Assembly: GCF_003576645.1 (NCBI RefSeq)
Contig: NC_044930.1
Location: 10,544,959-10,608,958 of the forward strand
Length of the DNA stretch: 64,000 bases
Origin: Ipomoea triloba
Lineage: Eukaryota > Streptophyta > Magnoliopsida > Solanales > Convolvulaceae
Reading direction: 5' to 3'
Below are positions 1 through 12,224 of the stretch, one piece after another. The stretch's first letter is position 1. Each line of letters opens with the position of its first letter. The notes beneath the pieces were generated by a model. The model did no database searches, was not told the DNA's origin, and worked only from the letters and a program-made list of their open reading frames with translations. The translations under genes were made by a program, and so were the position numbers.

Positions 1-22
1 GGGGGGGGGGGGGGGGGGGGGG
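1..22. repeat. poly-G run at window start
   Basis: Twenty-two consecutive G residues open the window. No gene or telomere-type repeat adjoins them. A pure G run in AT-rich DNA beside a foldback element is more likely a sequencing or gap-filling artefact than biology, but it cannot be settled from sequence. Confidence 0.6.
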
Positions 23-35
23 CTGTTAATTAAAA

Positions 36-528
36 ATATTATTTTTAGGGAAAATTGCATTTTTCGTCCCTAAGTTATAGTGTAATTGTAGAATTCGTCC
101 CTAAGTTTTGGTCATACTCACTTTTCGTCCCTGAGTCATACTAATTGCAAATTTCGTCCCTAAGTTATCATTACGTTGCAGTTTTCGTCAAGTGTGCAAA
201 CTTCGGTAAATTTTTTATTAAAAAATAGTTAACCGAAAAACTTTAGTAAACTTCGTTAAAAAATTGGCGTTGAACTGAAAAAGTTAAATTAAAGAATAGT
301 TAACCGAAAATTTACCGAAGTTCGCACACTTAAGTTAGGGACAAAAAGTGCAACGTAATGATAACTTAGGGAAAAAATTTGCAATTAGTATAACTCAGGG
401 ACGAAAAGTGCAACGCCAATGATAACTTAGGGACGAAAATTGAGTATGACTAAAACTTAGGAACGAATTTTACAATTACCCTATAACTTAGGGACGAAAA
501 GTTCAATTTTCCCCTTATTTTTAATATT
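36..528. mobile_element. foldback MITE with long inverted repeats
   Basis: The left arm carries repeated units of the form CGTCCCTAAGTTAT and the right arm carries their reverse complement (ATAACTTAGGGACG), in mirror order, around a short AT-rich centre with the paired motif GTTAACCGAAAA. The arms are over 200 bp and there is no open frame. This is a non-autonomous foldback element. It lies in intron 2 of the KMS1-like gene. Confidence 0.7.
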
Positions 529-1543
529 ATTATAAATATTTTAATATTTTAAATAAAATAATAAAAATATATACCCATTTTATACAATTATTTTAATATT
601 TTAATATTTTATACAATTCTACCCATTTTCCAGAAAATGAACCAAACACACAAACACAGTTTTCTAGAATACATTCAAACACTGAAAATGAACATATTTT
701 CTGGATAAAGAAAGTTACCATGCAAGTGAACATGAAAAGATTTGAAATATATTCTCAAGGTCCAAAACCTAATTTTCACTCACCCAAACCAACTGATGAG
801 GCTACTCCAAGTGCTACCCACCAGGTTCCGAATTGAAGATAGTTGAAGAGTTCCTGTAAAGGTTGTGGCACCTTCAAAGTCAGCTGATGATGATAATCAG
901 CATCCCTCAAGTCAAAAACAACATACTCGCATAACATTATTTATAAGATAGTAGGTGATTAAGTTTTAATAACTACATGATTTGTTTCTTCAGATGATGC
1001 AGAGTTAAGCTTTCAGTTCTACAGAGAACTGGGCTTTGCATTGGTAAATTAATTGGGATCAGCTGATTATTCTTTAAAAAGGAAGGAAAAACAAAAAAAA
1101 AAAAAGAAAAAAAAAGCAACATAATATAACTAGTTCAATATGCATGACTACTCCAAATTCTTAGTTTTGATGGGAGGTTCATTTGAAGTTAACACTTTAT
1201 GGATCAACTAAGCTCTTAAGAAAAGGAATGCATATTAGATGTGGTTGTAGAAAGAACAAAGGAATTGCATATTCTAACTTCTGAAAAAGATATTGCTTTT
1301 ACTATTCTTGAGCACCAATTCCTAAAGAAACAAAAGGACTTATAAAGGCTAAGGGACATATACACACAATTATTTATGCATACACATACACTGTTATTTT
1401 TCACCTAGAACTTCATCAATACATGCACACACTTCAGAAATGGATATAATCCTGTTCTTAATATGATTCATTTACAACAACCAGAGACCAACCAATTATA
1501 AACATATTAGCTATGTGGAGCAGGAAACACCACAATTTAATAC
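529..1543. other. intronic sequence of the KMS1-like gene
   Basis: AT-rich sequence downstream (minus strand) of exon 2 of the KMS1-like gene. No further exon of that gene could be recognised before the window edge, so this intron is at least about 1.5 kb. A poly-A-rich patch lies near 1090-1118. No other feature was seen. Confidence 0.5.
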
Positions 1544-2351
1544 CTCTCCATAAGGCTTCCTGAAGCTTAAAAATAAAATCCCAAATCCAGCAGCTACGGT
1601 GCTTATAAGAAAAAGCCAACTGAGCTTTGACGAGGTGCAAAGTAGTGGTCTCTGAAGGAACTTTAAAACAGCTAAAATGAAAAATCGAATCGTCCTGACT
1701 GGTTGTGTTGCAAGAGTCAAGTTTTCCAGCTCCTTTTGATGCTTGTCACGAAGTCCTAAGCAAAGGAATATACATCGGCCACACATACACATATTTGAAA
1801 TAATACATCCAGAATATTATATTTAAACAGGAGCTATCATAAACTAAGCAATTGAATGGAATATAAAGAGTTAATCAAATAACTTCAAATGACTTTCTTT
1901 AGGTTTCTCGCAAGTTGTTTGGTAGTCAAGTCCTTTTACGTTTAGCTGTTTGGCAGGATGGCAGTTCAAATCGTAGCGTTAAACGAATTTTTGCCATTTT
2001 CCTAAAACTGCTTATCAGAATAGAGAGAAAAAAGCAGCCGAATCAAACAATTCCATACATCACAGCTTTCATACAAATCTATCTCTCTCAAGGAAGCCGC
2101 GAATACACAAATACGCAAAACAAGGGATTAGAAGCAGGAATCAAATATTTAGCGTCAGAAAAAACTTCAAACTCCACCAGCGTATTATAATTCAGGAATT
2201 GAAGGAACGATCCTTATAAGGATGAATATACAGACACATATACATATACACTGAGCAGACCTGAGACAGAGGCGTCGAGAGAGTGAACGTCGGAATGATA
2301 AGCTGATGAAGACGCCCCATTCTCCTGCTCCTGTGCCTGAGATTCACCCAT
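1544..2351 (-). CDS. KMS1/VMP1-like membrane protein, 5' exons (partial)
   Basis: Two exons are proposed. Exon 1, 2351-2261, starts at an ATG and encodes a short acidic, Ser-rich leader (MGESQAQEQENG...). Exon 2, 1755-1544, encodes LRDKHQKELENLTLATQP followed by two hydrophobic stretches, ending KPYGE. The junctions are CAG|GTCTGC...CTTAG|GA and GAG|GTATTA; the joined frame is open and ends in phase 0 after 101 codons. The LR(D/E)KH(x)KE(L/V)ENLTL(x)TQP signature is what I recall of plant KMS1 (Killing Me Slowly 1), a VMP1 homologue of the ER/endomembrane system involved in early secretion and autophagy. The rest of the gene would lie left of the window. The exon 1 donor is weak (GTCTGC), so the first junction is less certain than the exon 2 assignment. 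Confidence 0.62.
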
Positions 2352-2722
2352 CGTCGCCCGCTGTTTCGATCAGATAGAGACAAAATTGAAACCGTAAAAA
2401 CTGCTCCTGATTTGTAGGGCGGAGCAGAGAAAGAAGAAGAAGAAGAATAATTGTATTAATGGAAGACCGTTGCGGAAAGTCTACGACGCAACCGTGTGCA
2501 CGTCACGGACTTTGGAGGAAACCCCAGGGTGATTGGTGAACACGGTTTGCCAATTGCTCAATTGCCAATCGCTATCGTGAGAGATTGTTTTTCTTTTCTT
2601 TTCCTTTTTTCAATTACACACTACACAGTACTCCGTATTTAATTTTTTGGTGAATGTACTCCGTATTTAATTATTATAAGGAGTTAATGACCTAGTCTCA
2701 AATAAGAAATTATGAGTCTAAA
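2352..2722 (-). promoter_or_regulatory. 5' UTR/promoter region of the KMS1-like gene
   Basis: Upstream of the ATG on the minus strand is a CT-rich leader (CTTCTTCTTC, about 2430-2450) typical of plant 5' UTRs, then AT-rich sequence up to the SINE. No clear TATA box was identified. Confidence 0.35.
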
Positions 2723-2872
2723 TTTTTTTTTGAATAATATTGACTCTTTTACCATGTAACATCTGTTCATAGTTACTTTCTTAACTCAATGAAATATTTG
2801 AGACTCGAACCCACCCCCTCCCATATAGGGGTGCAACCGGGTGCCACTAGACCACAAGGTCTTTGGCTATGG
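2723..2872 (-). mobile_element. tRNA-derived SINE
   Basis: On the minus strand it reads ACCTTGTGGTCTAGTGG (A-box region), then GGGTTCGAGTCTC (B box), then a body ending TATTCAAAAAAAAA. This is the layout of a Pol III SINE with a poly-A tail. Relatives sit at 28388-28500, 38866-38930, 46531-46639 and 51411-51538. Confidence 0.7.
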
Positions 2873-2989
2873 ATTTAAATTTTAGTGGGGTGATATCTTG
2901 AGTAGTACTCAAAACAATTACAGCGTGTGTTTGGTTCATGTAATGGGTCGAGAATGAAATACCATTTCCGGAAATAGACCTGCTAGTTT

Positions 2990-3290
2990 GCTACGTGAAG
3001 ATTATCATATTAAAAAATAATTTTTTATTTTATTTTAGTAATTATAAATAACAAAATTTAAATAAAAAGAAAATAAGATTTCCACTCTGTCTTCAAGCTA
3101 CCAGAGACGAAGAATGGTTCTTCGTCCCGATCGGAGACGAAGGGACCTCTTCGTCTCCAGGCTGCCAAAGACAAAGCGAAAATCTTGTTTTTTTTTTAAT
3201 AAAAATTTGTTATTTAAAATTATTTATAATAAATAAAATAAAAAAAATATTTTTTAATATGATAACCACCACGCCAGCAAACTAACACGT
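2990..3290. mobile_element. foldback element with CTTCGTC core
   Basis: CTAGTTTGCT...TATCATATTAAAAAATA on the left is mirrored by TATTTTTTAATATGATA...AGCAAACTAAC on the right. The core carries short GC-rich motifs (GACGAAG/CTTCGTC). A related element is at 18023-18450. No coding capacity. Confidence 0.55.
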
Positions 3291-4160
3291 AAACAGGCCG
3301 CAATTGCATTTTTTAATTCAATGACCTAATTGCATTTTTGTGTGTAGTTCGATGGCTTATTTGACTCTTATTTCTTTTTTTAGTAAATTATAACATATCT
3401 TTAGTATCTGCTCAACAAATTATGCCAACCCTTGATTGAGATGTGACTCAAACTTGAGACCTTTCTTATGGAAAGCAATTAATGATGTCATCAAATCACA
3501 AGATATGCCATAAAAAATAAGAGTAAGAAATGAGAGTATATGTAGAATTACTCAAGAAAAAAATAATAAATACTATCATGGTTCTAACTTCTAAGGCACT
3601 ATTATGCTTTTATTTTTATTTTTATAATTATATTATATTAATAAATTTATAAAATATTAATAATTATTATTTAAAAAATTATATAATTAATAATTAACAA
3701 TCGTTTTTGTTTTATGTTTTCTCAACTATCTAGGTTGATAGAATTAGACAATCCATCCGTACTTGCTTAGCTCACTGATTTAGTAGGTAATATTTGAGAG
3801 AAGAAATCAATGTTTGAACTTCGGCAGCAATAGTGTGGGGATTATGTCCAAAGTAGGTAAATTCCTTGTATGTTGAGCCCGTGAGTCTCCATGATATTTA
3901 CATCCTCCTAAATTAGCTAACAAGTATTGATTTCAATTGGGTCATTAGGCTGGACCTTTATAGCATAACCGCTTGGTGCACATTCTTTGTGCTTTATCCA
4001 TTTCCCCATCGCCACTGGTCTAATCTTTTCTTTCTGCCGTGTGTTCTGTTTTTGCAGTTCAATTATATGCTAAACCAGATCAGATGTGGCCTTGTGAAGA
4101 TGCATGATTCCTGATTTCCAACCTAGCTGTTATATATATTCGGAAAACTTGTACTATTTG
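3291..4160. other. AT-rich spacer, no gene seen
   Basis: Runs of A/T and short repeat debris. The right half (3720-4130) is less AT-rich but gives no continuous frame with recognisable motifs on either strand. Confidence 0.4.
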
Positions 4161-4170
4161 TTTGAAAATT

Positions 4171-4925
4171 TTATGGGCACCTCTGAATAAAGCATTGTCG
4201 CCAAGGGTAGTTATGATGAGAATAGGAACCGAGGGCAATATTCAGCCCGCAACCCTCGGAAGACATATAAATTTTGGTCACCGGACGGCCGGCCAGCGAG
4301 AGGTCCTCAACCAAAAGACGAGCACACCCAAGGTAGTCGGTCACAGAGGCATCGCCCTTGCGAAGGGACTGCAACTGGCCGAGCAAACTCAGCGCCCGAG
4401 CCCGTGTCGCCGAACCCATGGAATGCTCGATCGCCTCCCAGAGCTGCCGCGATGTAGCCTTGCCTAGTGCGTGATGCATAACGTCGTCCGATAGAGAGGA
4501 AATCAGAAGCTCGTCCTGGCGGATCCACATTGCAGTCGACGGCGGCGATTCCGGCACAACAGCGGAGGTAGCGGGCACAGTTGATGGAACAGCAGCGGAT
4601 GTGGGAGCGGCAGTAGCGGCGGGAACAATTGGGCAGGGAATCAAACCATCAACAAATCCTAGTAACCCCTGGCCGCGAAGAAACAGCACCATTTGTGCTC
4701 TCCAGAACAAGTAATTACGAGAAGAGAGCTTCAGGGAAACAAAGTGATGGACGGATGAGAGCGATGAACTAGACAGAGGAGGCATGGCCATGTCGGAGAC
4801 GGTCCGCTCAGAGGAAGCCTCTACAGAGCCCCTATACCGGATGAGAATAGAAATTCTGTGATTGAATAAACATAATGAATGTATACAGAATATAAGAGAA
4901 TACAGACATAGAGTCCTAACATAAC
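4171..4925 (-). pseudogene. Copia-type gag remnant (UBN2/Retrotran_gag-like)
   Basis: The minus strand has an open frame whose recognisable part begins at an ATG near 4791 (MAMPPLSSSSLSS). It continues with LSSRNYLFWRAQM and RGQGLLGFVDG, the typical N-terminus of plant Copia gag, followed by a Pro/Ala linker and LWEAIEHSMGSATRARAL. The match is lost near 4270 and no protease, integrase or RT follows. Sequence upstream to 4925 resembles the end of an LTR followed by a degenerate primer-binding site. It is a truncated retroelement copy, unrelated in orientation to the complete Copia next to it. Confidence 0.7.
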
Positions 4926-5359
4926 ACAATTATATGACTCCTAATAGTTATTAAATGGTTAGAGTATAATTTTAGTACACCTTGATTCTGACATATAAAA
5001 TACATCCCTCAAACACAGCTTATGTAATCATTGAGAAGTGCAAAGTCTATTATATATAATTGTCCAATATTCTTCCATAATACTTTGCTTTTGGCTTATT
5101 TTGAGTGAGTCAAAGAGTCAAAGTATCCGCTAGATCTCTATACTATAGTGAATGAATTGAAACATTATCAAATTAGTGTGAAACTTGATAGTAGAGAAGA
5201 CATTTTAGGAGATTAAGTGTTTGAATCTTGATAAAATTTTGATATCATTAAATAATATAATTATATTATTTTAATTTATGTCACCTCACAAAAATGTGGC
5301 AATGTTATTGCCACATGAGCCCACACGATCATATTTAACAGAAAAATGTATACTTTGAC

Positions 5360-5730
5360 TGAAAGGTTTTGTCTAATAAGGAGATGAAAAGTTTTGTCTA
5401 ATAAAACATAAAATAGGGTTTTTCATCTGACATATTCCAAACCTGTCATTTTCATTTGGGAGACAAAACATTTGTGGTGCAAACAGTACTACTGTAGGAA
5501 GACATTTGGGGTTTCTGCTGCAATGATGGTTTGCAGCTATTTAAGGTCCTTCACCTCTCACTGCTCAAAACATTCAGTCTCATACACCATCCAGAGAGTA
5601 TAGAGTAGAAGTGAGAGAAAAATACAGTTCATTCAAGCAAAGGCAGCAAGCAGCACAGTTCATTCACGCAACAACAAACACCAACTATGGCTGGAGGTTA
5701 GATCCTTAATATTTCAGTTTTATTCTTACA
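5360..5730 (+). repeat. 5' LTR of the Copia element
   Basis: 371 bp, near-identical to 14218-14588. It contains TATTTAAGG (about 5537-5545) as a plausible TATA-like element upstream of the CT-rich transcript start. Confidence 0.9.
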
Positions 5731-6039
5731 GTTGGTATCAGAGCCAAATATAATCTCTGCCTAGTTATTAGTTTGAATGTGTATGCAATATGAATATATT
5801 TATTATATTAAAAGCATACATATATATTTGTGCTTTGCTTTTACAGTACATATATATTTGGATTTAATATATGTATATATATATATAAGCAAATTTCTGC
5901 TCAATATTTGCATATTAATATTTTCCATATCCACATATACATTTATTTGGATTTTTTGTGTATATACATAAATTTTTACAATAATTTATGGAAAATATTA
6001 TAACAATTTTTCGAAATATACATTCGAAATACATGTCAT

Positions 6040-6310
6040 ATATACATACTGCCTTTGCGTTGAATTCGACAATGCCGGTGACGGAACTCGAAAAATCGCT
6101 GGACGACCATGGCTGAGCACCTCCTGTGCAGATGCGATGACGGTGGCGGCTCTGTCCTCCGGTCTCAGATCGGCTCGGGGCGGCGGAGTGAAAGGTGACC
6201 GGCGATGGCGGTGGTTGCGAACGGTGGCCGGCAACCTCTCTCGCTTTCTCTCTTCGCGTCTCTCCTTCAGTCGGCTCTCTCTCTCTCTCTTGTCTGCGTA
6301 AATGAGCTAA
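6040..6310. other. GC-rich segment in the Copia leader
   Basis: This block is far richer in G+C than its surroundings (for example GGCGGCGGAGTGAAAGG-like runs, ending in a CTCTCTCTCT tract). It resembles plant 5' UTR or first-exon DNA. There is an open stretch on the minus strand (6234-5998, MPATVRNHRHRRSP...) with no recognised domain. It may be a captured host fragment; this is inference from composition. Confidence 0.35.
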
Positions 6311-7639
6311 TGGCTGCTGATGGAAAATACATAATGAACTAGCAGGAGTAACAGCTAGGTTATAACATTATAATGATCTATGGTCTATGGGCTTGGGCTA
6401 TGTTAACATTATAATGGTCTATGACTTTGGGCTTGGTCCTACTTTTTGATTTGGGAAATATTGAAGTAGAAGAAGAATGATGAAGGGAAATTATATTAGT
6501 TTGGGTTTGGCCCAATTCGGCCAAGCCCATTATACCTTTAAAAAAAAATTATAATTGGGCCCATTTAGATTGTTTAAGTCATTTGGACATGCTTTAACTT
6601 TTGGGCTCATTATAATTATATATGAGCTTGCTTTAGTGTTTTCCTTCTATCATATTTGGGCTTCTTCTATCCTTAATTGTTCAAGATTAATTTCTCCTTA
6701 ATTTATTATTAAATTATCATTTAATTGTGAGTAAATATTAAGTTTTACATTTGCTATTTGGATTTTAATTTAATAATGAGAATTATATTAAATTGCCTTA
6801 AGTATTGCAATTTAATTATAAAGTATAAGTTAATAATATGCATAATCTGAGCATGCTATTTATATTTGTTGCAATAATTATTTGACTGTTATAATTATGC
6901 CTTTAGAAAAGCATGTTCTTTAAGGATGAATTTAGAGCCTTCTAGGTCTGAATTAAATGTTTATTATGCATGATATAGTGCCTTTTAGGTGAATTTAGTG
7001 CCTTTAAGGATAGATTAAGCATATTATTACTCTTCAGTTGTGTCTATTTAAGGGCACATTAAAGAACCAAAGATAGTTCACCCTTTTAAAAGCCTTATCC
7101 ATAGGTGAACTCACAATCTTATAGATCTCTCAAACGATTTTACTTCAAATATGAAAACACATGAATTAGGGAAGTTTCTTGGGGAGGAATACTAGTTATA
7201 TGGCCCTGGCTTAAAACGCCTTGCTGGTTGAAACTGCCATAGTGCCTTCAGCCATATTGCTACTAGTCCCCTTGCGACGCTACTATGTCTAAGGAGTTGG
7301 TTTTTAAAGGAGCCTTAGCACCTACCAACTTTCCTGGGAGTATACCTAAGGATTGTCTATCATAATTTGGTTTAATTGGTTTGTTAGGCTTTAAAATCTC
7401 TTTTGCCAAGTGATTACAATTTTGATTAATTAAAGAGTAGCCACAACATCTTTAATTGACTAAAAATTATTAAGTTTAATCACATAAAGATCGGCAATAA
7501 TATGTCTAGTGATCTTATAATTTTAATTAATTGAGGAGTAGCCACAGCATCCTTGATCAATTGAATTTATATATTAAGTTGTTAGATCACATAAAGTTTT
7601 AGACATATCAATTGTGATTAATTATATGTAATATAATGA

Positions 7640-7865
7640 AATTTAGCCCACAGGCAATTTTGTTATATTTATATGATTAATCAGGATAAAATATCAAGTT
7701 ATGATCATAATTTCGCCCACAGGCAATTATGTATCGGCATATAGTTTGATAGTTTTGTTATTAAGGGTGGAAAAAAAATCAAATCAAAATCGTACCCATT
7801 CTGTTTCCACCATTCAGCCTGATGAATTCATTGTGCGTAAAAATTTCGCCCACAGGCAATTTTTA
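7640..7865 (+). repeat. three copies of GCCCACAGGCAATT
   Basis: The motif GCCCACAGGCAATT recurs near 7647, 7715 and 7847 inside the Copia leader, each within AT-rich sequence. Function unknown; it may belong to the leader RNA structure. Confidence 0.6.
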
Positions 7866-8011
7866 TGGCATACGAATCTATATTTTGCATAACTTACATT
7901 GGTAACAATATGCACTTCAGTCTCTCTCTCTCTATATTTTGCCTCGAAAATTTTAACCAAGCCTTTATTTCCTTACAGCATCTCAATCTCTTAATCATAC
8001 AAATCTGAACA

Positions 8012-8851
8012 TTGAAGTTCCAAAAACTTAGGGGTTACAATTATAAAATATGGAAAGAAAGAATTCTCCTTAGTTTAGGGTGGAATGACTTAGACTATGC
8101 TATACATAATGAGAAACCACCGGTCTCCACTAAAGACAGTACCCAAGATGACATTGCGTTATATGAGCGATGTGATAGGTCCAATTCGCTCAATACAATG
8201 TATATCAAGGCGAAAATATCTAATGGGATTCGAGGTTTTATTAGTGAAAAGCATAAATATGTCCGAGCATTACTTAAAACTATTGACGACCAGTTCGTCA
8301 CTTTAGAAAAGTTTTTAGCTAGCACCCTTATTATGAGATTTTCTTCTCTCCGCCTCACTTCCATTAAAGGTGTGCGTGTGCACATCATAGAATTACAGGA
8401 CATCGTGGCTCAACTCAAAACTCTTGGGGTAGACATGGCAAATGATTTCGTGGTGTAGTATGCTTTGAATACCCTACCATCACCATATCAACCCTTTAAA
8501 ATTTCTTATCACACACATAAGGGAAAATGGTCTATTTCTGATTTAATGACCATGTGTGCTCAAGAAGAAATAAGATTGGTGAATGAAATGGGTGATAGTA
8601 CCATGCTGGCTACAGCACACAAGAAATCTAAATCTGGCAAATCTTTGGGTTCCACTTCAAAAGCTAACAGGAAGAACAAAATTCCTTCTCAAGATAGCAT
8701 AAAGAAGGTGCATAAGTGCTACTTCTGTAAAAGGAAGGGACACATGAAGAAGAATTGCATCAAGTGGATCAAGAAGAAAGGTAATCTATCCTCATTCGTA
8801 TGTCATGAATCTAGTATGTCAAATGTTAATACTAATTCATTGGTGGATTGA
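8012..8851 (+). pseudogene. Copia gag, disrupted
   Basis: The frame reads LRGYNYKIWKERILLSL (gag core), is cut by one in-frame stop at 8456-8458, then resumes in the same frame to a CCHC zinc knuckle, CYFCKRKGHMKKNC (about 8718-8759). The frame ends at 8851. The downstream protease active-site region (WWIDSG, about 8842-8859) lies in another frame and is followed by a stop. The element cannot make intact gag-pol from this copy. Confidence 0.8.
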
Positions 8852-10030
8852 TTCTGGTTAAACTATCCACATTGCAAATTCTTTACATGATATGCAAAAT
8901 TTGAAACAACCAATGGGAAGTAAGTGAACCATCTTATATGGAAACAAGATGGGCTCACCAGTTGAAGCAATTAGGACTTGTACTTTAGTATTAAGAAAAT
9001 GGATTTGTTTTGTAAATGGTTTGATTAGACCTTTTATGTATCTAGTTTCTCTAGAAACTTGGTTTCAGTTTCAAAACTTGTACCATTTGGATTCCAATTT
9101 AAGTTTTATTGCAAGTATTTTCAATTGTTTCACAATTCTACTTGTATTGGAAAAAGGTACATTGTTTGATGGTCTTTATCATATTCACTTACAAAACAAT
9201 CTAATTTACAATTCCTTAAATGTTGAAACTAGTACCAAACGTTGTAGTATTAACAAAAATTCCTCAATGTTATGGCATCGGAGATTATGATATATCTCCC
9301 TTGAGCTTATTAAAAGATTAGTAAAGGATAGAGTACTTTCTACTCTAGACTATACTAATTTTGAGACTTGTATTGACTACATTAAGCGTAAGCAGAAAAA
9401 CAAGTCAAAGAAATGTGCCAATAGAAGTTCAACATTGTTGGAAATTATACATACTGACATATATTGTCATGATATGGATGTTCATAGTCAGAAATATTTC
9501 ATCTACTTTATTGATAAACTTTTCAAGATTTACTTATGTGTATTTACTTCATAATAAGTATGAAGCATTGGATGTCTTTAAATTGTTTAAAGCTTAAATT
9601 AAAAACCAATGCGAGAAGCAAATACAAATAGTTAGATCTGATGAGGGATGTAAATATTATGGTAGATACACATGAAAAGAAACTTAACCCAAAGACAATT
9701 ATGGTAGATACACATGAAAAGAAACTTAACCCAAAGACAATTAGTGCTGATACACATGAAAAGAAACTTAACCCAAAGACAATTAGTGCTTTCTTACATG
9801 AAAAGAAACTTAACCCAAAGACAATTAGTGCTTTCTTCATTGGATAAAAACTTAACCCAAAGACAATTAGTGCTTTCTTCATTGGATAAGCACAATCTTC
9901 TAAGGGTTATAAGTTTTACTTCATTGGATAAGCACAATCTTCTAAGGGTTATAAGTTTTAATGTCCATCACATACTACTAGAATTTTGGATTCAATTAAG
10001 AAGTGCTTAAGTTTCTTGAAGATGACTTAA
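8840..10030 (+). pseudogene. Copia protease/integrase region, disrupted
   Basis: Fragments include WWIDSG (protease), LWHRRL (GAG-pre-integrase, about 9271-9288), and stretches corresponding to the integrase zinc-binding and catalytic core up to about 9590, broken by stops and frameshifts. Sequence from 9659 is replaced by 42-bp repeats. Confidence 0.65.
9659..9960 (+). repeat. 42-bp staircase tandem repeat 1
   Basis: Units of exactly 42 bp start at 9659, 9701, 9743, 9785 and 9827. The first two are identical. In each later unit more of the 5' end is replaced by the sequence that follows the array (first AGTGCT, then AGTGCTTTCTT, then AGTGCTTTCTTCATTGGATAA), while the rest (AAACTTAACCCAAAGACAATT) stays constant. 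A further 42-bp doublet (CTTCATTGGATAAGCACAAT...) follows up to about 9960. A stepwise pattern like this is unusual for natural repeats. Confidence 0.85.
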
Positions 10031-10428
10031 TTAGTGGGAGAGATTGATGTAAGAACTTAGTTCCTACTTTCGATCATTTCGGCTCTCACCCTTTATGCCA
10101 TCCAATAGAGTTGTACTTATGCGCAGTGTTCCTTCATTATCTCCTACGGTCATACAACCCACTATTGATATTCCACAAATTGTTGAAACTCAATCAATTC
10201 AGGATTTATAGTAAGTTCCTGAACCGATGTAGATTTAACCAATTCAAGAACTGTCCTCAGTTCCTGAAGAGGTAGTTGCCCCGCAAACTTTTTCAAGGTT
10301 TCAGTGGTTCAACATTAAAAATAATCTAATCGGGTATGAATTTCACCATTACCTAGTTACTATGTATCGTATCTACAATAATTTGACATTAGAGCCGAAA
10401 ATGATCCTGAAATATTTTCACCAATCAT

Positions 10429-12200
10429 GTTTTATTCATAATCTAATTTGTGATAAGAAGCCGTGAAAGATGAAATGAATTTCATCAAGAGTAACGAAGT
10501 TTGGGATCTTGTTAAGTTACCTAATGGGGCTAAGGCTATTGCCTAAAAGAGATTCATTAGGTAAATTAAGAGATACAAGACCAGGCTTGTTGCTAAGGGA
10601 TTCACTCATAAAGAAGGTATCGATTACAAGGAGACTTTTTCTCCTTTATCAAAGAAAGATTCTCTTCGAATTATTTTAGCTTTAGTTGCACATTTTAATC
10701 TTAAGTTGCAACAAATGGATGTGAAAATTATATCTAGAATAGGAAGTTTTATGTAACAACCTATAGGTTTATCTTCTAGAGGTGGTGAGAATTTAGTATG
10801 TAAGCTTAATAAATCCATATATGGCTTAAAACAAACCTCCCGCCAATGGTACATTAAGTTTAATAGGGTTATTTCTTCATTTGGTTTTGTTGAAGATCCC
10901 TTTAACCATTATATATATCAAAAGGTCAGTGGGAGTAAAATTTGGTTCCTTGTTTTATACGTGGATAATATCTTACCTACTACTGGAGATAGGGAATACT
11001 TCATGACGTGAAACAATTTCTTTCTAAGAACTTTGATATGAATGATATGGGTAATGCATTTTATGTCATTTGCATGAAAATTCATAAGGATAGATCCCGG
11101 GACATACTGATCTATCGCAAGAAACCCATATAGACAAAGTTTGGGAAAGATTCAGATTTAGAATTGTTCACCAACTCTAGCTCCCATAACAAAAGGAGAT
11201 AAATTAAGTTTGAATCAATGTTCTAAAATTGACCTGGAGAAGTCCATGAAGGACATTCCATATGCTGAAGCAGTTGGGTGTCTTGGATACATTCAAGTAT
11301 GTACAAGACCGAACATTGCTTTTGGAATGTTATGACGATACCTGCATAATCCAGGCATAGACCACTAGAAAGCTGTAAAGGAATTTTAAGATATCTCAAA
11401 GATACTAATATATATATAAACTTGGGTTTAGGAAGACGAATATCTTAAAGATGTCATTGGATATTCTGATGCGAACTTTGTTGGCTATGTTGATTCTCAA
11501 AAAATCAACTTTAGGGTACATATTTATTATGGTCAGTAAGGCTATATCATGGAAAAGTGTTAAACAGTCTTTAATAATTACTTCTACCATGAAAGCCAAG
11601 TTTTTTTTCATATTTTGAGGCCACTTCATAAGGTGTATGGCTTAAGAATTTCTTCTCTAGGCTTAGAATTTTTGGATTTTGTATCTAAGCCATTAAGAAT
11701 CTATTGTTACAACTCAGCTACAGTTTTCCTAACTAAGAACGACAAAAGTGGGAGTCGAATTAAGCACATCGACATAAAGTTCTTAGCTATAACGAAGCGT
11801 GTTAAAAAGTAAATTGTGGTCATTGAGCACATCAGTACTGAGTTGGTAATAACATATTCCTTGACTAAAGGCATGCCTACAGTTAAATTCAAGGATATTG
11901 CTGAAAAAGATGGGACTTTCACCCACTTTGTAATATTGTATATACATACAGTTTTAATGAATGAAATTCATTCGTATTCAGAAATTTTCTCATAAAGTGT
12001 GTACACTCTAAATTCATTGAGAAAATATTTCAGTTGGACTTGAAATAAACATATGGTTTATTTCATAAAGTTTTTTTTTGGTTTCCTAATTAAGAGCTTG
12101 AAGGCAGTTTGCATTTGATCATAATGGATATTACTCGCACTAATGAAAACATATCATTATGGTTGGTGTTATTCTGTTCTTTAAGTTTAATGTTTGCACC
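10429..12200 (+). repeat. 1796-bp direct duplication, copy 1
   Basis: This segment of the Copia RT/RNase H region is repeated at a constant offset of 1796 bp (copy 2 at 12225-13996), with no differences noticed. The copies are joined at the single N at 12224. Copy 1 runs into the first bases of the 3' LTR (TGAAATGTTTTG) just before the N. It is best explained as two assembly contigs of the same locus laid end to end. Confidence 0.85.
10440..11990 (+). pseudogene. Copia reverse transcriptase/RNase H, disrupted (copy 1)
   Basis: Recognisable blocks are RLVAKGFTHKEGIDYKETFS, LVAHFNLKLQQMDVK, SIYGLKQTSRQWYIKF, and LVLYVDNI, where Copia RT normally has YVDD. RNase H follows (GYSDANFVG, about 11460-11487), ending with a TELVITYSLTKGMP-type tail. 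Several in-frame stops and frameshifts break the frame. Confidence 0.75.
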
Positions 12201-12223
12201 AAGTGGGAGAATGAAATGTTTTG

Positions 12224-12224
12224 N
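12224..12224. other. assembly gap or ambiguous base
   Basis: A single n separates the two copies of the 1796-bp duplication and marks an unresolved join. Confidence 0.95.

Noticed and set aside
1..22. Telomere or G-quadruplex element
   Set aside because: An uninterrupted G run without TTTAGGG-type units points to an artefact.
4162..4467. Plus-strand frame over the Copia gag remnant
   Set aside because: Antisense shadow of the gag-like frame, which carries the recognisable motifs.
9659..9868. CRISPR-like array
   Set aside because: Direct 42-bp repeats without unique spacers, inside a plant Copia element.
9544..10010. Repetitive proteins encoded across the 42-bp arrays (also 13905-14245)
   Set aside because: The open frames exist only because the period (42) is a multiple of three; no start context or homology supports a protein.
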